Assembly: GCA_963822955.1 (NCBI GenBank)
Contig: CAWGJS010000008.1
Span: 186,001 to 250,000, forward strand
DNA: 64,000 bases
Origin: JAJYUU01 sp963822955
GTDB taxonomy: Bacteria > Actinomycetota > Actinomycetes > Streptosporangiales > Streptosporangiaceae
Direction: 5' to 3'
In this document: positions 32,998 through 41,688 of the stretch, in pieces
Layout of the letters: each line of letters starts with the position of its first letter
Position numbering within the stretch: the first letter of the stretch is position 1
Notes under the pieces: generated by a model
Seen by the model: the letters and a program-made list of their open reading frames with translations, nothing else
Told to the model about the DNA's origin: nothing
The model's database searches: none
Translations under genes and position numbers: made by a program

Positions 32998-33567
32998 CTA
33001 GTGGAAGCCGTTCTGCGCGGCAGCTAGCCCATGAGTGAGCAGCGCGTCGACGGCGTCGGCTGCTCTTCCGAGCACTACGGGCAGTTCGGCTCGTTCCTCG
33101 GCGCCGAAGTTGCGCAGGACATAATCGGCCGGGTCCATCCGCCCGGGCGGACGGCCAATCCCGATCCGAACGCGGTAGTAGTCCCTGGTCCCCAGGGAAG
33201 CGGTCACCGAGCGCAGCCCGTTGTGGCCGTTGTCGCCGCCCCCGAGCTTCATCCGGATACTGCCGAACGGCAGATCCAGCTCGTCATGGATGACGACAAT
33301 GCGCTCGGCCGGAACCTTGAGAAAGCGGCTCAGCGCAGCTACCGGACCACCTGAGAGATTCATGAACGTCGTCGGCTTGGCTATCGTGACCGGCCGTCCG
33401 GCCAGCAGCAGGCTGACCGCCACCGACCGGGAGCGATCTCGCTTGAATTTCGCGCCGATGCCTGCTGCGATCTCGTCGCAGCACATGAACCCGACGTTGT
33501 GCCGGTTCCCGGCGTAGCTGGGTCCCGGGTTACCCAGGCCGATAATCAGCCAGCGGTCGTCGGCCAT
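32998..33567 (-). CDS. pth: Peptidyl-tRNA hydrolase
   Basis: 189 residues. WLIIGLGNPGPSYAGNRHNVG carries the key residues: Asn 13 and the catalytic His 23. VVIHDELDLPFG carries Asp 95, equivalent to Asp 93 of the E. coli enzyme, and GGGDNGHNGLRS is the conserved tRNA-binding stretch. It releases peptides from stalled peptidyl-tRNA in the cytoplasm. It follows rplY, prs and glmU as in most actinobacteria. The accessory region begins directly after its stop. Confidence 0.97.
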   Translation of the reverse strand: MADDRWLIIGLGNPGPSYAGNRHNVGFMCCDEIAAGIGAKFKRDRSRSVAVSLLLAGRPVTIAKPTTFMNLSGGPVAALSRFLKVPAERIVVIHDELDLPFGSIRMKLGGGDNGHNGLRSVTASLGTRDYYRVRIGIGRPPGRMDPADYVLRNFGAEERAELPVVLGRAADAVDALLTHGLAAAQNGFH

Positions 33568-33625
33568 GCGTGCCGTCCAGAATGCACGTCACGCCGGTGC
33601 CCGGCGGACGCTGTCGGGAAGCTGC

Positions 33626-34303
33626 TCAGCCGGAGCCCTCGGCAGAAGCTCCAGATTCGGAGCCAGCCGGTGCGGGCGCCTGGGCACCTGGGGCCTCGGG
33701 CGCAGCCGCAGGCGCGGCTTCCTCGGCTGCCGGCACGCCAAGCTCAGCGTCGATCTGCGCGGCGGTCGGTGCCGCCAGCACGTGCAGCACGAGCACGTCT
33801 GGCTCGTCGGCCAGCGTCACGCCGGCCGGCAACTGCAGATCGCGTCCGTAGACAGCCGCGCCGACCGCCATGTCCTCGACGTTGACCTCGATGCCCTGCG
33901 GGATGTTGGTGGCCTCGGCTTCGACCGATATCTGCACGAGCTGCTGGTCGAGCATGCCGTCGGCACCGACCTCACCCACGACGGTCACCGGGATGTCGAC
34001 TGTCACCTTCTCGCCGCGCCGGACGAGCAGCAGGTCGACGTGCTCGACGTAACCTTTGATCGGGTCCCGCTGGACCGCCTTGGGCAGCGCCAGCTTGGCA
34101 CCGCCCGGCAGGCCCTCGAGCCTGATCAGCACGTTCGCGGTGCGCAGCGCGAGCAGCACCTCGTGGCCGGGCAAGGTGAGATGCGTGGGCTCGGCGTGGT
34201 GCCCGTAGAGCACGGCCGGGACCCGGCCGGCGGCCCTGGTCCGGCGGGATGGTCCCTTGCCGAACTCCGTCCGCGGCTTGGCGTCGATACGTACCTCGGG
34301 CAC
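33626..34303 (-). CDS. rplY: 50S ribosomal protein bL25 (CTC/TL5 type)
   Basis: 225 residues from GTG with AAGGAG eight bases upstream. The N-terminal 5S rRNA-binding domain has RTEFGKGPSRRTRAAGRVPAV read as GKGPSRRTRAAGRVPA, then LYGHHAEPTHLTLPGHE. The longer C-terminal TL5/CTC domain follows (VDIPVTVVGEVGADGMLDQQ). The last ~40 residues are an Ala/Pro/Glu-rich tail often seen in actinobacteria. It binds 5S rRNA in the large subunit. It lies between prs and pth in conserved order. Confidence 0.96.
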   Translation of the reverse strand: MPEVRIDAKPRTEFGKGPSRRTRAAGRVPAVLYGHHAEPTHLTLPGHEVLLALRTANVLIRLEGLPGGAKLALPKAVQRDPIKGYVEHVDLLLVRRGEKVTVDIPVTVVGEVGADGMLDQQLVQISVEAEATNIPQGIEVNVEDMAVGAAVYGRDLQLPAGVTLADEPDVLVLHVLAAPTAAQIDAELGVPAAEEAAPAAAPEAPGAQAPAPAGSESGASAEGSG

Positions 34304-34434
34304 TGTTGCGCTCCTTGAGATCAGAAAAATCCCTGCGAAGTCTACCCTTGCTGGCCGGCTTGCCGGTCAGGAAGGGGTTCGCCAAGCGCTGGCGGCACGG
34401 TTCTAAGGTCCGGGGCCGCTGATTTTGGGGGGTG

Positions 34435-34457
34435 CACGGGGGGCGGAGCCCCCCGTG
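34435..34457 (-). terminator. Strong hairpin just downstream of prs
   Basis: CACGGGGGGC (34435-34444), a three-base loop and GCCCCCCGTG (34448-34457) form a perfect ten-base stem two bases after the prs stop. There is no U-tract, as is common for actinobacterial hairpin terminators. It would separate glmU-prs transcripts from rplY-pth. Confidence 0.65.
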
Positions 34458-34459
34458 GG

Positions 34460-35437
34460 TCAGCTCTGCCCGTCGAACAGGCTCGTCACCGAGCCATCGC
34501 TGAACACTTCGTTGATGGCCCTCGCGATCAGCGGCGCGATCGACAGCACAGTCAGCTTGTCGAACCGCTTCTCGGCCAGGATCGGCAGCGTATTGGTAAC
34601 GATTACCTCGCTGACGCGCGAGTTCTTCAGCATGTCCACTGCGTTGCCGGACAGCACGCCGTGCGTAGCGGTCACGATCACTTGTGCCGCGCCCTGCTCG
34701 AACAGCGTGTCCGCCGCCTTGACGATCGTCTGGCCAGTGTCGATCATGTCGTCCACGACGATGCACGTGCGCCCCGCGACCTGCCCGACGACCTCGAGCA
34801 CCCTGGCCTGGTTAGCCACGTCGGGGTCGCGCCGCTTGTGGATGATGGCCAGCGGGCAGCCAAGCCGGTCGGTCCATCGCTCACACACCCGCACCCGGCC
34901 AGCGTCCGGAGCCACCACGGTGACCTGCGAGACGTCAAGCTTGTCTTCCAGGTAGGACGCCAGGATCGGCAGCGCGAACAGGTGGTCGACAGGCCCGTCG
35001 AAGAAACCCTGGATCTGCGCTGTGTGCAAGTCGACGGCCATGATCCGGTCGGCGCCAGCCGTCTGGAACAAGTCGGCCATCAGCCGGGCCGAGATCGGCT
35101 CGCGGCCGCGGCTCTTCTTGTCCTGCCGCGCGTAGCCGAAGAACGGGGCGACAACCGTAATCCGCTTCGCCGACGCGCGCTTCAGCGCGTCCACCATGAT
35201 CAGCTGCTCCATGATCCACTGGTTGATCGGCGCAGTGTGGCTTTGCAAGACGAACGCGTCGCTGCCGCGAACTGACTCAAGGAACCGGACGAAGATCTCG
35301 CCATTCGCGAAGTCGTAGGCCGTGGTGGGGGTTGGCTCGATGCCAAGGCAGCCTGCGATCTCCAGGCCGAGCTCGGGGTAGCCACGACCGGAGAACAGCA
35401 TCATCTTCCGCTCGGGGGTAGCGGTCATGCCGGTCAC
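34460..35437 (-). CDS. prs: Ribose-phosphate pyrophosphokinase (PRPP synthetase)
   Basis: 325 residues from GTG behind GGAG (the ATG nine bases later is possible). The motifs are MMLFSGRGYPELG, the ATP-binding KRITVVAPFFGYARQDKKS, the metal-binding MAVDLHTAQIQGFFD and the ribose-phosphate loop CIVVDDMIDTGQTI. All are intact. It makes PRPP from ribose-5-phosphate and ATP for nucleotide, His and Trp synthesis. The start lies four bases after the glmU stop, so the pair is probably one transcript. Confidence 0.97.
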   Translation of the reverse strand: MTGMTATPERKMMLFSGRGYPELGLEIAGCLGIEPTPTTAYDFANGEIFVRFLESVRGSDAFVLQSHTAPINQWIMEQLIMVDALKRASAKRITVVAPFFGYARQDKKSRGREPISARLMADLFQTAGADRIMAVDLHTAQIQGFFDGPVDHLFALPILASYLEDKLDVSQVTVVAPDAGRVRVCERWTDRLGCPLAIIHKRRDPDVANQARVLEVVGQVAGRTCIVVDDMIDTGQTIVKAADTLFEQGAAQVIVTATHGVLSGNAVDMLKNSRVSEVIVTNTLPILAEKRFDKLTVLSIAPLIARAINEVFSDGSVTSLFDGQS

Positions 35438-35441
35438 TGCT

Positions 35442-36560
35442 TCAACTCTCCTTGTTCTGCCACATACTCGAGATACCTGGCGCACGCAGTTCCGCCGATG
35501 CGCCACGTTCCCTGCCCTGATGCTCAGCAGCGCCTGGCTTCAGGTGCGCGAACGGGCCTACCGTCGTTCCCGGCTCGATGACGGTGCCCTCGCACACCGC
35601 CTGCAGCACCGTTGCGCCAGCCCCCACGGTCGTGTCGCGCAGCAGGCAGCCCGGCCCGACGCACGCTCCGGCACCCACGACGGTGCCGCCCTCTAGCTGG
35701 GTAGCCTGCGAGATCACCGCCCCCGGCTCGATCCGGACGTCGACGTCGATCCAGGTGCTGGCCGGATCCACGATCGTCACGCCGGCGGCCATCCAGTGCT
35801 CAAGCAGGCGCTCGTTCAGGACGCGCCTGGCCCGGGCCAGCTGCGCCTGATTGTTGACGCCCTGGATCTCATCGAAATCCGGGCAGAATGCGCTCGCCAC
35901 CAGGTGCCCGTCGCCGCGCAGGATCGCCGGCACCTCGGTCAGGTATTCCTCGCCCGTGGCCTTCGCCGCAGGCACCCGCTTCACCGCGTCCGCCAGCAGA
36001 TCGCCGTCGAATGCGAACATGCCGGAACTGATCTCCGTGACGGCACGCTGCTCCGGCGAGGCGTCGGCCTCCTCGACGATGCCGGCAATGTGGCCGGCGC
36101 TATCCCGCTGGATCCGGCCGTAACCGGTCGGGTCCGGCGCCTGGGCCGTCAGCACGGTGACGGCGGCGCCCGCGGCCTCATGCTCAGCTGCCAGGCTGGC
36201 CAGCGTCTCGGCGCGCAGCATCGGGGTGTCAGAGAAGAGGACGAGGACGGTGCCGTGGATCACGCCGAGCGTCTCGATCGCGGTCCGGACCGCGTGCCCG
36301 GTGCCCCACGAGCCGCGGCGCTCCTGCACGACCAGGGCGGCCTCGGGATAGTGCTCACGGGCATACCGGGCGACCTGGCCCCGCAGGTCGCTGACCACGA
36401 GGATCAGCTGCTCCGGCCCGAGCTCGCGGGCGGCGGTCAGTACGTGGCCGAGCATCGGGCGGCCGCACACCTCGTGAAGCATCTTCGGTGTGGCCGTTCG
36501 CATCCGGGTGCCCTCGCCTGCCGCCAGGACGATGACGGCGGCCGGACCGTGTGCAGTCAC
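35442..36560 (-). CDS. glmU: GlmU: uridyltransferase domain intact, acetyltransferase domain truncated
   Basis: 372 residues from GTG with GAGGAG upstream, against ~450-490 normally. The N-terminal pyrophosphorylase is complete: VIVLAAGEGTRMRTATPKML, GSWGTGHAV, LFSDTPML and EIQGVNNQAQLA. The left-handed beta-helix begins (GGTVVGAGACVGPGCLL) but breaks off after GPFAHLKPGA, the position of the first acetyl-CoA-site Arg. About 28 unrelated residues follow. The catalytic His, Lys, Tyr and Asn residues of the acetyltransferase are therefore absent. UDP-GlcNAc synthesis would need GlcN-1-P acetylation from elsewhere unless this is an assembly deletion. Confidence 0.9.
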   Translation of the reverse strand: MTAHGPAAVIVLAAGEGTRMRTATPKMLHEVCGRPMLGHVLTAARELGPEQLILVVSDLRGQVARYAREHYPEAALVVQERRGSWGTGHAVRTAIETLGVIHGTVLVLFSDTPMLRAETLASLAAEHEAAGAAVTVLTAQAPDPTGYGRIQRDSAGHIAGIVEEADASPEQRAVTEISSGMFAFDGDLLADAVKRVPAAKATGEEYLTEVPAILRGDGHLVASAFCPDFDEIQGVNNQAQLARARRVLNERLLEHWMAAGVTIVDPASTWIDVDVRIEPGAVISQATQLEGGTVVGAGACVGPGCLLRDTTVGAGATVLQAVCEGTVIEPGTTVGPFAHLKPGAAEHQGRERGASAELRAPGISSMWQNKES

Positions 36561-37127
36561 TCGGCTCGGCTCCTCTGTATCGCTCTCGGACTGGTCGCTC
36601 TCGGACGTGCGGTGCACCAGCTCTCGCCGCGGATGGCGCTGCTGTCACCCGCAGCAGCGCAGCCAAGATGTCACTCTCCCGACATGCGCAGGATACCGGC
36701 CGCTTACCTACGTTCCGCCAGCCTGGGTGCCTCATCGCACCTCGTGCGGCACTTGCCTATGATCGTGCCACAAACTCAAATGCACCGCCGGGCCGCACGT
36801 CAGCTATACCCCGATACCCGGCCGCAAGCCCCCAGCCGGCCCCCAGATGATCCGGCGCAGACCAGTAGTTATCTGCAGTAGCTCGCAAGCAGGCTGCTAG
36901 TCGGGCAGATCACGCAAAAGCTTCAAACCGGGAACGGGACCGCTGGCGCCACTTTGTCCCGCCTTCCCCAGCCGCGTGGCTTGCCGCGGGCGCCGAGCCC
37001 GCGGCGCCTCCAATGTGCGCCTGGGCGTGCATCCCCCCAGCCGGGCTGGCGCGCTCGGTGCCCGGCCGTCCAAACTAATCACAGGCCGCTGCCCCCGAAT
37101 CCTTTATCCTGGGGCAGGATCTGACCT
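36561..37127. other. Gene-free region between glmU and tRNA-Gln
   Basis: No supported gene on either strand. It should contain the divergent promoters of glmU and the tRNA. A strong hairpin with nine-base arms (GCCGCGGGC / GCCCGCGGC, 36983-37005, five-base loop) is the only structure noticed. Confidence 0.5.
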
Positions 37128-37200
37128 TCCCGGGTCGTCTAGCCTGGCAGGACTCGAGATTTTGGTTCTCGCAACGAAGGTTCAAATCCTTCCCCGGGAG
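37128..37200 (+). tRNA. tRNA-Gln (anticodon TTG)
   Basis: A full cloverleaf can be drawn. The acceptor is TCCCGGG/CCCGGGA, the D-arm contains AGCCTGGCA, the anticodon stem CGAGA/TCTCG encloses the loop TTTTGGT with anticodon TTG, and the T-stem GAAGG/CCTTC encloses TTCAAAT. The discriminator is G and CCA is not encoded. The position beside glmU is conserved in actinobacteria. Confidence 0.93.
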
Positions 37201-37210
37201 CTGAGCACCC

Positions 37211-38117
37211 CTATTGACGTTCAGTTCCCACCCCGGTCGATGTCGCTGATGTCGCAGCCGCGATACCTCCGGTCGGCTGCGCGGTGCCCATGGCGGCTCG
37301 CGCCCATCCTTCTACTTGCCGGTACAGCTGTGTACTACGGCGGACATTGATGACCAAGCAGCCGCGGTAATCATCGCCAGTGTTCCGCCGGACCGTCTTC
37401 GGATTGTTCCGCTTGAGAGTCGGCCGCCGGAATTGTTCGGCCAGGCAGCCCGGTCAGATCCAGCCAAAACTGCAGCGCGCCCGCAATGTCGGCGCTCTCG
37501 TGGATCAGCAAGCGACAGATCAGCCGGTCAGGCGTCACCCCGATAGCCGCGAGGAAACGGAGGAAGAAGCTGATCAGCTGCGGGTCACTGTTAACGAAGC
37601 TGATCTGTTCGCTGCGCCGATAAGGCTTGCTCTTGCAGCCCTCGCACCAGTAGGCGATGGCACCGGCGATGATGATCTCCCGGTCGCTGAGCCCCCCAAT
37701 CTGAGCCGCCGCGCCCTGCCGGGCATCTCGGCGCTCTTGCTCCAGGCGGACCTTCTGCGTCTCCCAGTACCTGGCGAGCCGCTCGGCTTTGCGCTCGCCA
37801 ATCTCATCAGGGCTCACCCGGCCTTCGCGCGGCATGTCACGGACCCAGAGCGAGACCGAGCCCTTCGAGACGCCGAGCTCGGCGGCGATCTCGTCGTAGG
37901 TTGCGCCACCAGCGCGCAGCTGGCGTGCCTTAGCGTGCAGCTCGTCCTTGGCTCGCGGCCGTAATGTCCACAGCGGCGGCGGCTCGCCACGCAGCGCCGG
38001 GTCCAGCGTCGAGTTCCCGACGCCGAGAATCTCCTTGATCTCGCGTCGGGACTTGCCCGCGCGGCGAAGCGTGATGGCCTGCTCGCGCAATTCCTGAAGC
38101 TCCAGTTCATTCCTCAT
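37211..38117 (-). pseudogene. Helix-turn-helix protein of unknown function, frameshifted, beside tRNA-Gln
   Basis: The first frame gives 248 residues. Two helix-turn-helix-like segments (SRREIKEILGVGNSTL and TYDEIAAELGVSKGSVSLWV) precede a C-terminal domain with IAGAIAYWCEGCKSKPYRR, FVNSDPQLISFFLRFL and IHESADIAG. After LTGLPGRTIPAA the frame is wrong. One base over, it continues TLKRNNPKTVRRNTGDDYRG and CLVINVRRSTQLYRQVEGWAR to a stop at 37211, which matches the C-terminus of a widespread actinobacterial family as I recall it. So there is a one-base shift near 37405-37425. The intact gene would end 11 bases from the tRNA. Function is not assigned. Confidence 0.6.
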
Positions 38118-38512
38118 ACTCGAATATTAGATCGAAGCTGCCGACAATCTCGCCGTCAAGATCGCAACGGATCGGGCGCGACGTAGCACAGGCCAGTTGG
38201 GCTACGTCGCTGAGGCTCGCCTTCGCGGCAAGCCGAGAGGTGGGTTCGCCTAGGGTCCCACGGGGTCGGCGTGCCTGGCCCGGTGGCGCCGGGCGGCGGT
38301 GACTGGGCTGGTGACGGGCTGTGGGATGCCCGAGCAGCGGGCGTGACATATTCATCAGCGTCGTCTAGAAAAGTTTGCTCGGCTTGTTGTACAACCTACG
38401 GTCACGTAGGTTACGGTTACGTAAGCGTAATCCTGCATGGGCCCCTGCCCACGGCCTGCGCGGATCGTCTCATCTCCACAACACCCGGCTACGAGTGCCA
38501 GGCGAGGATCCG
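38118..38512. other. Intergenic region upstream of the desaturase
   Basis: No gene seen. It holds the operator-like pair at 38395-38424 and a palindrome GTTGTACAAC just before it; the rest shows nothing distinct. Confidence 0.5.
38395..38424. promoter_or_regulatory. Paired operator-like palindromes upstream of the desaturase
   Basis: CCTACGGTCACGTAGG (38395-38410) is followed without a gap by TTACGGTTACGTAA (38411-38424). Both are imperfect dyads on the pattern TACGGTYACGTA, repeated on the same strand. They lie ~90 bases before the desaturase start, where a TetR-type repressor would act. The TetR gene just downstream of the desaturase is the obvious candidate. Confidence 0.55.
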
Positions 38513-39553
38513 ATGACCACTGTCTTTGAGACCACACAGCGCGGGCGCCGCGCAAGCTGCAAGCACCACCGACTCACCAGGGCACCACTGAGCGACCTCG
38601 AGGACGAGCCCAAAGGCCGCGGCGAGAAGATCCTCGTAGGGGTCTTCGTCGCCGTCCCGATGCTCGCGCTGCTGGCGGCGATACCGCTGGCCTGGGGCTG
38701 GGGCCTCGGCTGGCACGACGTGTCCTCGCCGTCGCCTTCTACTACATCTCCGGCCTCGGCATCAGCATGGGCTTCCATCGCTACTTCACGCACAGCTCGT
38801 TCAAGGCCAATACCGGCCTGCGGGTGGCGCTCGCCATCGCCGGGTCGCTCGCGATCGAGGGCCCGGTCCTGACCTGGGTGGCCGACCACCGGCGGCACCA
38901 CAAGTACAGCGACCGCGAGGGCGACCCGCACTCGCCGTGGCGGTTCGGCGACGACTGGAAGGCCCTGACCAAGGGCCTGGCATGGGCCCACATCGGCTGG
39001 CTGTTCGACGGCAATCACACCTCGCGCGAGAAGTTCTGTCCCGACCTGCTCGCCGACAAGAAGATCGTCGCGGATCTCCGCCTTGTTCCCGGCTCTGGTC
39101 GCCGTCACCCTGCTCGCGCCGGCCCTCATCGGCGGTCTCTGGTCGTGGTCCTGGCAGGGCGCGGTCACCGCGTTCTTCTGGGCGAGCCTGGTCCGGGTCG
39201 CGTTCCTGCACCACGTGACGTGGTCGATCAACTCGATCTGCCACACCTTCGGCAAGGAGGAGTTCGAGGTCAGGGACAAGTCGCGGAACGTCAACTGGCT
39301 CGCCATCCTGTCCTTCGGCGAGTCCTGGCACAACCTGCACCACTCCGACCCGACCTGCGCCCGGCACGGCGCGCTGCGCGGCCAGATTGACACCGCCGCG
39401 CGGCTGATCTGGTTCTGCGAGAAGCTCGGCTGGGCCTATGACGTCCGGTGGCCGGACGAGGCCAGGCTGAGCGGCAAGAAGACCGGAACGCGCGAGCTTG
39501 GCTCGATGACCCAGCGGGCCGCGCCGGAACCAGTTAGCCGCACGGTGGCCTGA
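38513..39553 (+). pseudogene. Acyl-lipid/acyl-CoA Delta-9-type fatty acid desaturase, two frameshifts
   Basis: Start ATG five bases after GAGGA. The protein reads through in three frames that join near 38715-38730 and 39065-39085. All three histidine boxes are present: HRYFTH, HRRHH and HNLHH, with hydrophobic segments between them. This is the di-iron membrane desaturase family, which puts a double bond in fatty acyl chains for membrane fluidity. Conservation on both sides of each break is full, so single-base sequencing errors are as likely as real inactivation. A TetR-family gene follows after 14 bases. Confidence 0.75.
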
Positions 39554-39567
39554 CCGACCATGATGGA

Positions 39568-40566
39568 GTGGTGACAAACCAGTCCGCTCCGAATAGCCGC
39601 AAGCGCATGACCGGCAAGGAGCGACGCGAGCAGCTCCTCGACATCGGTCGGCGGCTGTTCGCCGAGCGCGGCCTGGACGGCACCTCCATCGAGGAGATCG
39701 CCGCCCAGGCCGGCGTCTCGAAGCCAGTGGTCTACGAGCACTTCGGCGGCAAGGAGGGCCTGTACGCGGTCGTCGTTGACCGCGAGGTCGAGCGGTTTCT
39801 CACCATGGCCACCAGGCTGCTCGAGGGCGAGGACACCATGGCCAAGTTCGAGGTGGCCGCGGTGCACCTGCTCCGCTACATCCAGGAGAACTCCGACGGC
39901 TTCCGCATCCTGGTCCGCGACTCCAACCCCACCTCAGGTTCCGGCACGTTCGCCAGCCTGATCAGCGACATCGCCAGCCAGGTCGAGTACATGCTCGGCG
40001 ACGTGCTCAAGGCCAGGGGCTACGACCCGAAGCTCGCGCCCGTCTACGGCCAGATGCTGGTCGGCATGGTCGCGTCGGCCGGCCAGTGGTGGCTGGACGC
40101 GCGCAAGCCCAAGCTAGAGGAGATGGCCGCGCACCTGGTGAACCTGGCGTGGAACGGAATGCGCGAGCTCGATCCCAAGCCGCGGCTGTCCCCCGAGGCC
40201 ATCGAGCTGCTGCGGAGGGCAAGTGACTGGGAACCGGAACGGGCAGTTACGCCACGCGCCGGCCGACTCAGGCCTCGTGCGCGACCACGAAAACCCGCCG
40301 GAACGGCAGCACAGTCCCGTACGGCGCGGCTGGGTAGTGCCGCTGCACCTGGCGTCGCAGTACTCGCGCGACGAACTCCTGCGCCGCCGCCGGATCGAGC
40401 GCGGCCAGGACCGGGCGCAGCCCGGTGCCCTTGTACCAGTCGGTCACCGGGTCCGGGCCTTGCAGCACGTGCAGGTAGGTGGTCTCCCAGGCATCGACGG
40501 CCAGGCCCATGCCGGGCGAGCAGGTCGAGATACTGCCCCGGATCCCCGGACTGGCGGTTGAGCTGA
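39568..40566 (+). CDS. TetR-family transcriptional regulator
   Basis: GTG start (39568 or 39571). The DNA-binding domain is clear: KERREQLLDIGRRLFAERGL then TSIEEIAAQAGVSKPVVYEHFGGKEGLY. The ligand domain runs to about residue 220 (SPEAIELLRRASDW). After that the frame continues about 110 residues of Arg/Pro-rich sequence antisense to the methyltransferase gene at 40268. That is atypical, and the true C-terminus is probably near 40230-40340, with a base error hiding the stop. It most likely represses the adjoining desaturase gene through the palindromes at 38395-38424. Confidence 0.8.
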   Translation: MVTNQSAPNSRKRMTGKERREQLLDIGRRLFAERGLDGTSIEEIAAQAGVSKPVVYEHFGGKEGLYAVVVDREVERFLTMATRLLEGEDTMAKFEVAAVHLLRYIQENSDGFRILVRDSNPTSGSGTFASLISDIASQVEYMLGDVLKARGYDPKLAPVYGQMLVGMVASAGQWWLDARKPKLEEMAAHLVNLAWNGMRELDPKPRLSPEAIELLRRASDWEPERAVTPRAGRLRPRARPRKPAGTAAQSRTARLGSAAAPGVAVLARRTPAPPPDRARPGPGAARCPCTSRSPGPGLAARAGRWSPRHRRPGPCRASRSRYCPGSPDWRLS

Positions 40567-41052
40567 ACGCCGGCCAGCTGGTCTCGCCACCGGGCCGAGC
40601 CGGCCAGCTCGCGGAGCACGGCATGGTTTGGCTGGTCAAAGTTGCCCGGCAGCTGGAACGCGAGCCAGCCGCCAGGCGCTAGGTAGTCGGCCCAGCGCGG
40701 CAGCAGCTCCATGTGCTTCGGCACCCACTGCAGCACAGCGTTCGAGATGATCACGTCGGGCGGCCGCTCGGGCTTCCAGTCGTTGACGTCTCCGACGACG
40801 AAGCTGAGCTGACCGCGCGCGGCCTCCACCGAAGTCAGCCTGCTGCGCGGCCGCGATCATCTCGGCCGACGAGTCGATGCCGAGCACCTGCGCCTCCGGC
40901 CAGCGGACGGCCAGCGACGCCGTCAGCTGGCCAGGCCCGCAGCCGAGGTCGACGACATAGCCGGGTGCGGACGCCCCGATCCGAGCGGCCAGGTCATAGA
41001 ACGGCCGCGAGCGCTCGTCCGCGAAGTGCAGGTACTGAGCGGGATCCCACAT
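40268..41052 (-). pseudogene. tam: Trans-aconitate 2-methyltransferase, two frameshifts
   Basis: Start ATG (MWDPAQYLHFADERSRPFYD). The SAM site VVDLGCGPGQLTASL and GIDSSAEMIAAA lie in the first frame. ISNAVLQWVPKHMELLPRW and GGWLAFQLPGNFDQPNH are in a second frame, joined near 40815-40835. WETTYLHVLQGPDPVTDWYKGTG to VFVVAHEA is in a third, joined near 40490-40510. Together they give a full-length Tam, which methylates trans-aconitate and relieves aconitase inhibition. It is divergent from a MarR regulator with operators between, the known tam-tamR layout of Streptomyces. The breaks may be sequencing errors. Confidence 0.75.
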
Positions 41053-41068
41053 GCGGCTCACCTCATTC

Positions 41069-41127
41069 TCTCGACGTCGAGATATCTGTTTACTGTCTAC
41101 CGCCCTGGAAGTCTCGATGTCAAGAGA
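41069..41127. promoter_or_regulatory. TamR-like operator region between tam and the MarR gene
   Basis: TCTCGACGTCGAGA at 41069-41082 is a perfect 14-base palindrome followed by TATC. A related imperfect site, TCTCGATGTCAAGAGA followed by TAT, lies at 41112-41127. They sit in the 87-base divergent promoter, one near each gene. The sequence style matches MarR-family operators. Urate- or citrate-type ligands cannot be deduced from the sequence. Confidence 0.65.
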
Positions 41128-41139
41128 TATGCTCGCGTC

Positions 41140-41681
41140 ATGTCTCCTGGCACGCGGCCAGTTCGCGACGAGGTCGACGAGATCGTCGCGCGCTGGCAGT
41201 CCGAGCGACCCGACCTCGACGTCACGCCGCTGCAGGTACTGAGCCGGATCTCCAGGCTGGCCCGGCATCTGGACCGCGCGAGGCGAGCCGCCTTCGCCGC
41301 GCACGGCCTGGAGATCTGGGAGTTCGACGTGCTCTCGGCGCTGCGCAGGCAGGGACCGCCCTATCAGCTCAGCCCCGGCGCGCTGCTGCGGGCGACGCTG
41401 GTCACCTCGGGCACGATGACCAACAGGATCGACCGGCTCGCGGCCGCCGGGCTCGTCAGCCGTAGCCGCGACCAGGAGGACAAGCGCGGCGTACTGGTCC
41501 AGCTAACAGCGGCGGGCCTGCGACGCGGTGGACGCGGCCATGTCCGACCTGCTCGCCCGGGAGCGTGACCTGCTGACCGGGCTCGACGTCCGAGCAGCAG
41601 CCGAAGCTGGCGGCTCTGCTGCGAATCCTGCTCGTCCCGTTCGACGCCGAGGCCGCGCCAGCCCCGCAGGCCGCGGACTGA
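41140..41681 (+). pseudogene. tamR: MarR-family regulator, TamR-like, two frameshifts
   Basis: Start ATG at 41140. The winged helix is intact in the first frame: LEIWEFDVLSALRRQGPPYQ, LLRATLVTSGTMTNRIDRLA and the wing SRSRDQEDKRGVLVQLT. The dimerisation helices continue in a second frame (DAVDAAMSDLLARERDLLTGL, joined near 41518) and a third (EQQPKLAALLRILLVPF, joined near 41590) to TGA at 41681. Divergent from tam with palindromes between, it corresponds to TamR of Streptomyces coelicolor, which controls tam in response to citrate-type ligands. The breaks could be base-call errors. Confidence 0.7.
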
Positions 41682-41688
41682 CCCGCAG

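Noticed and set aside
36983..37005. Nine-base-stem hairpin as a terminator
   Set aside because: Neither neighbouring gene ends there: glmU starts on one side and the tRNA on the other, and there is no U-tract.
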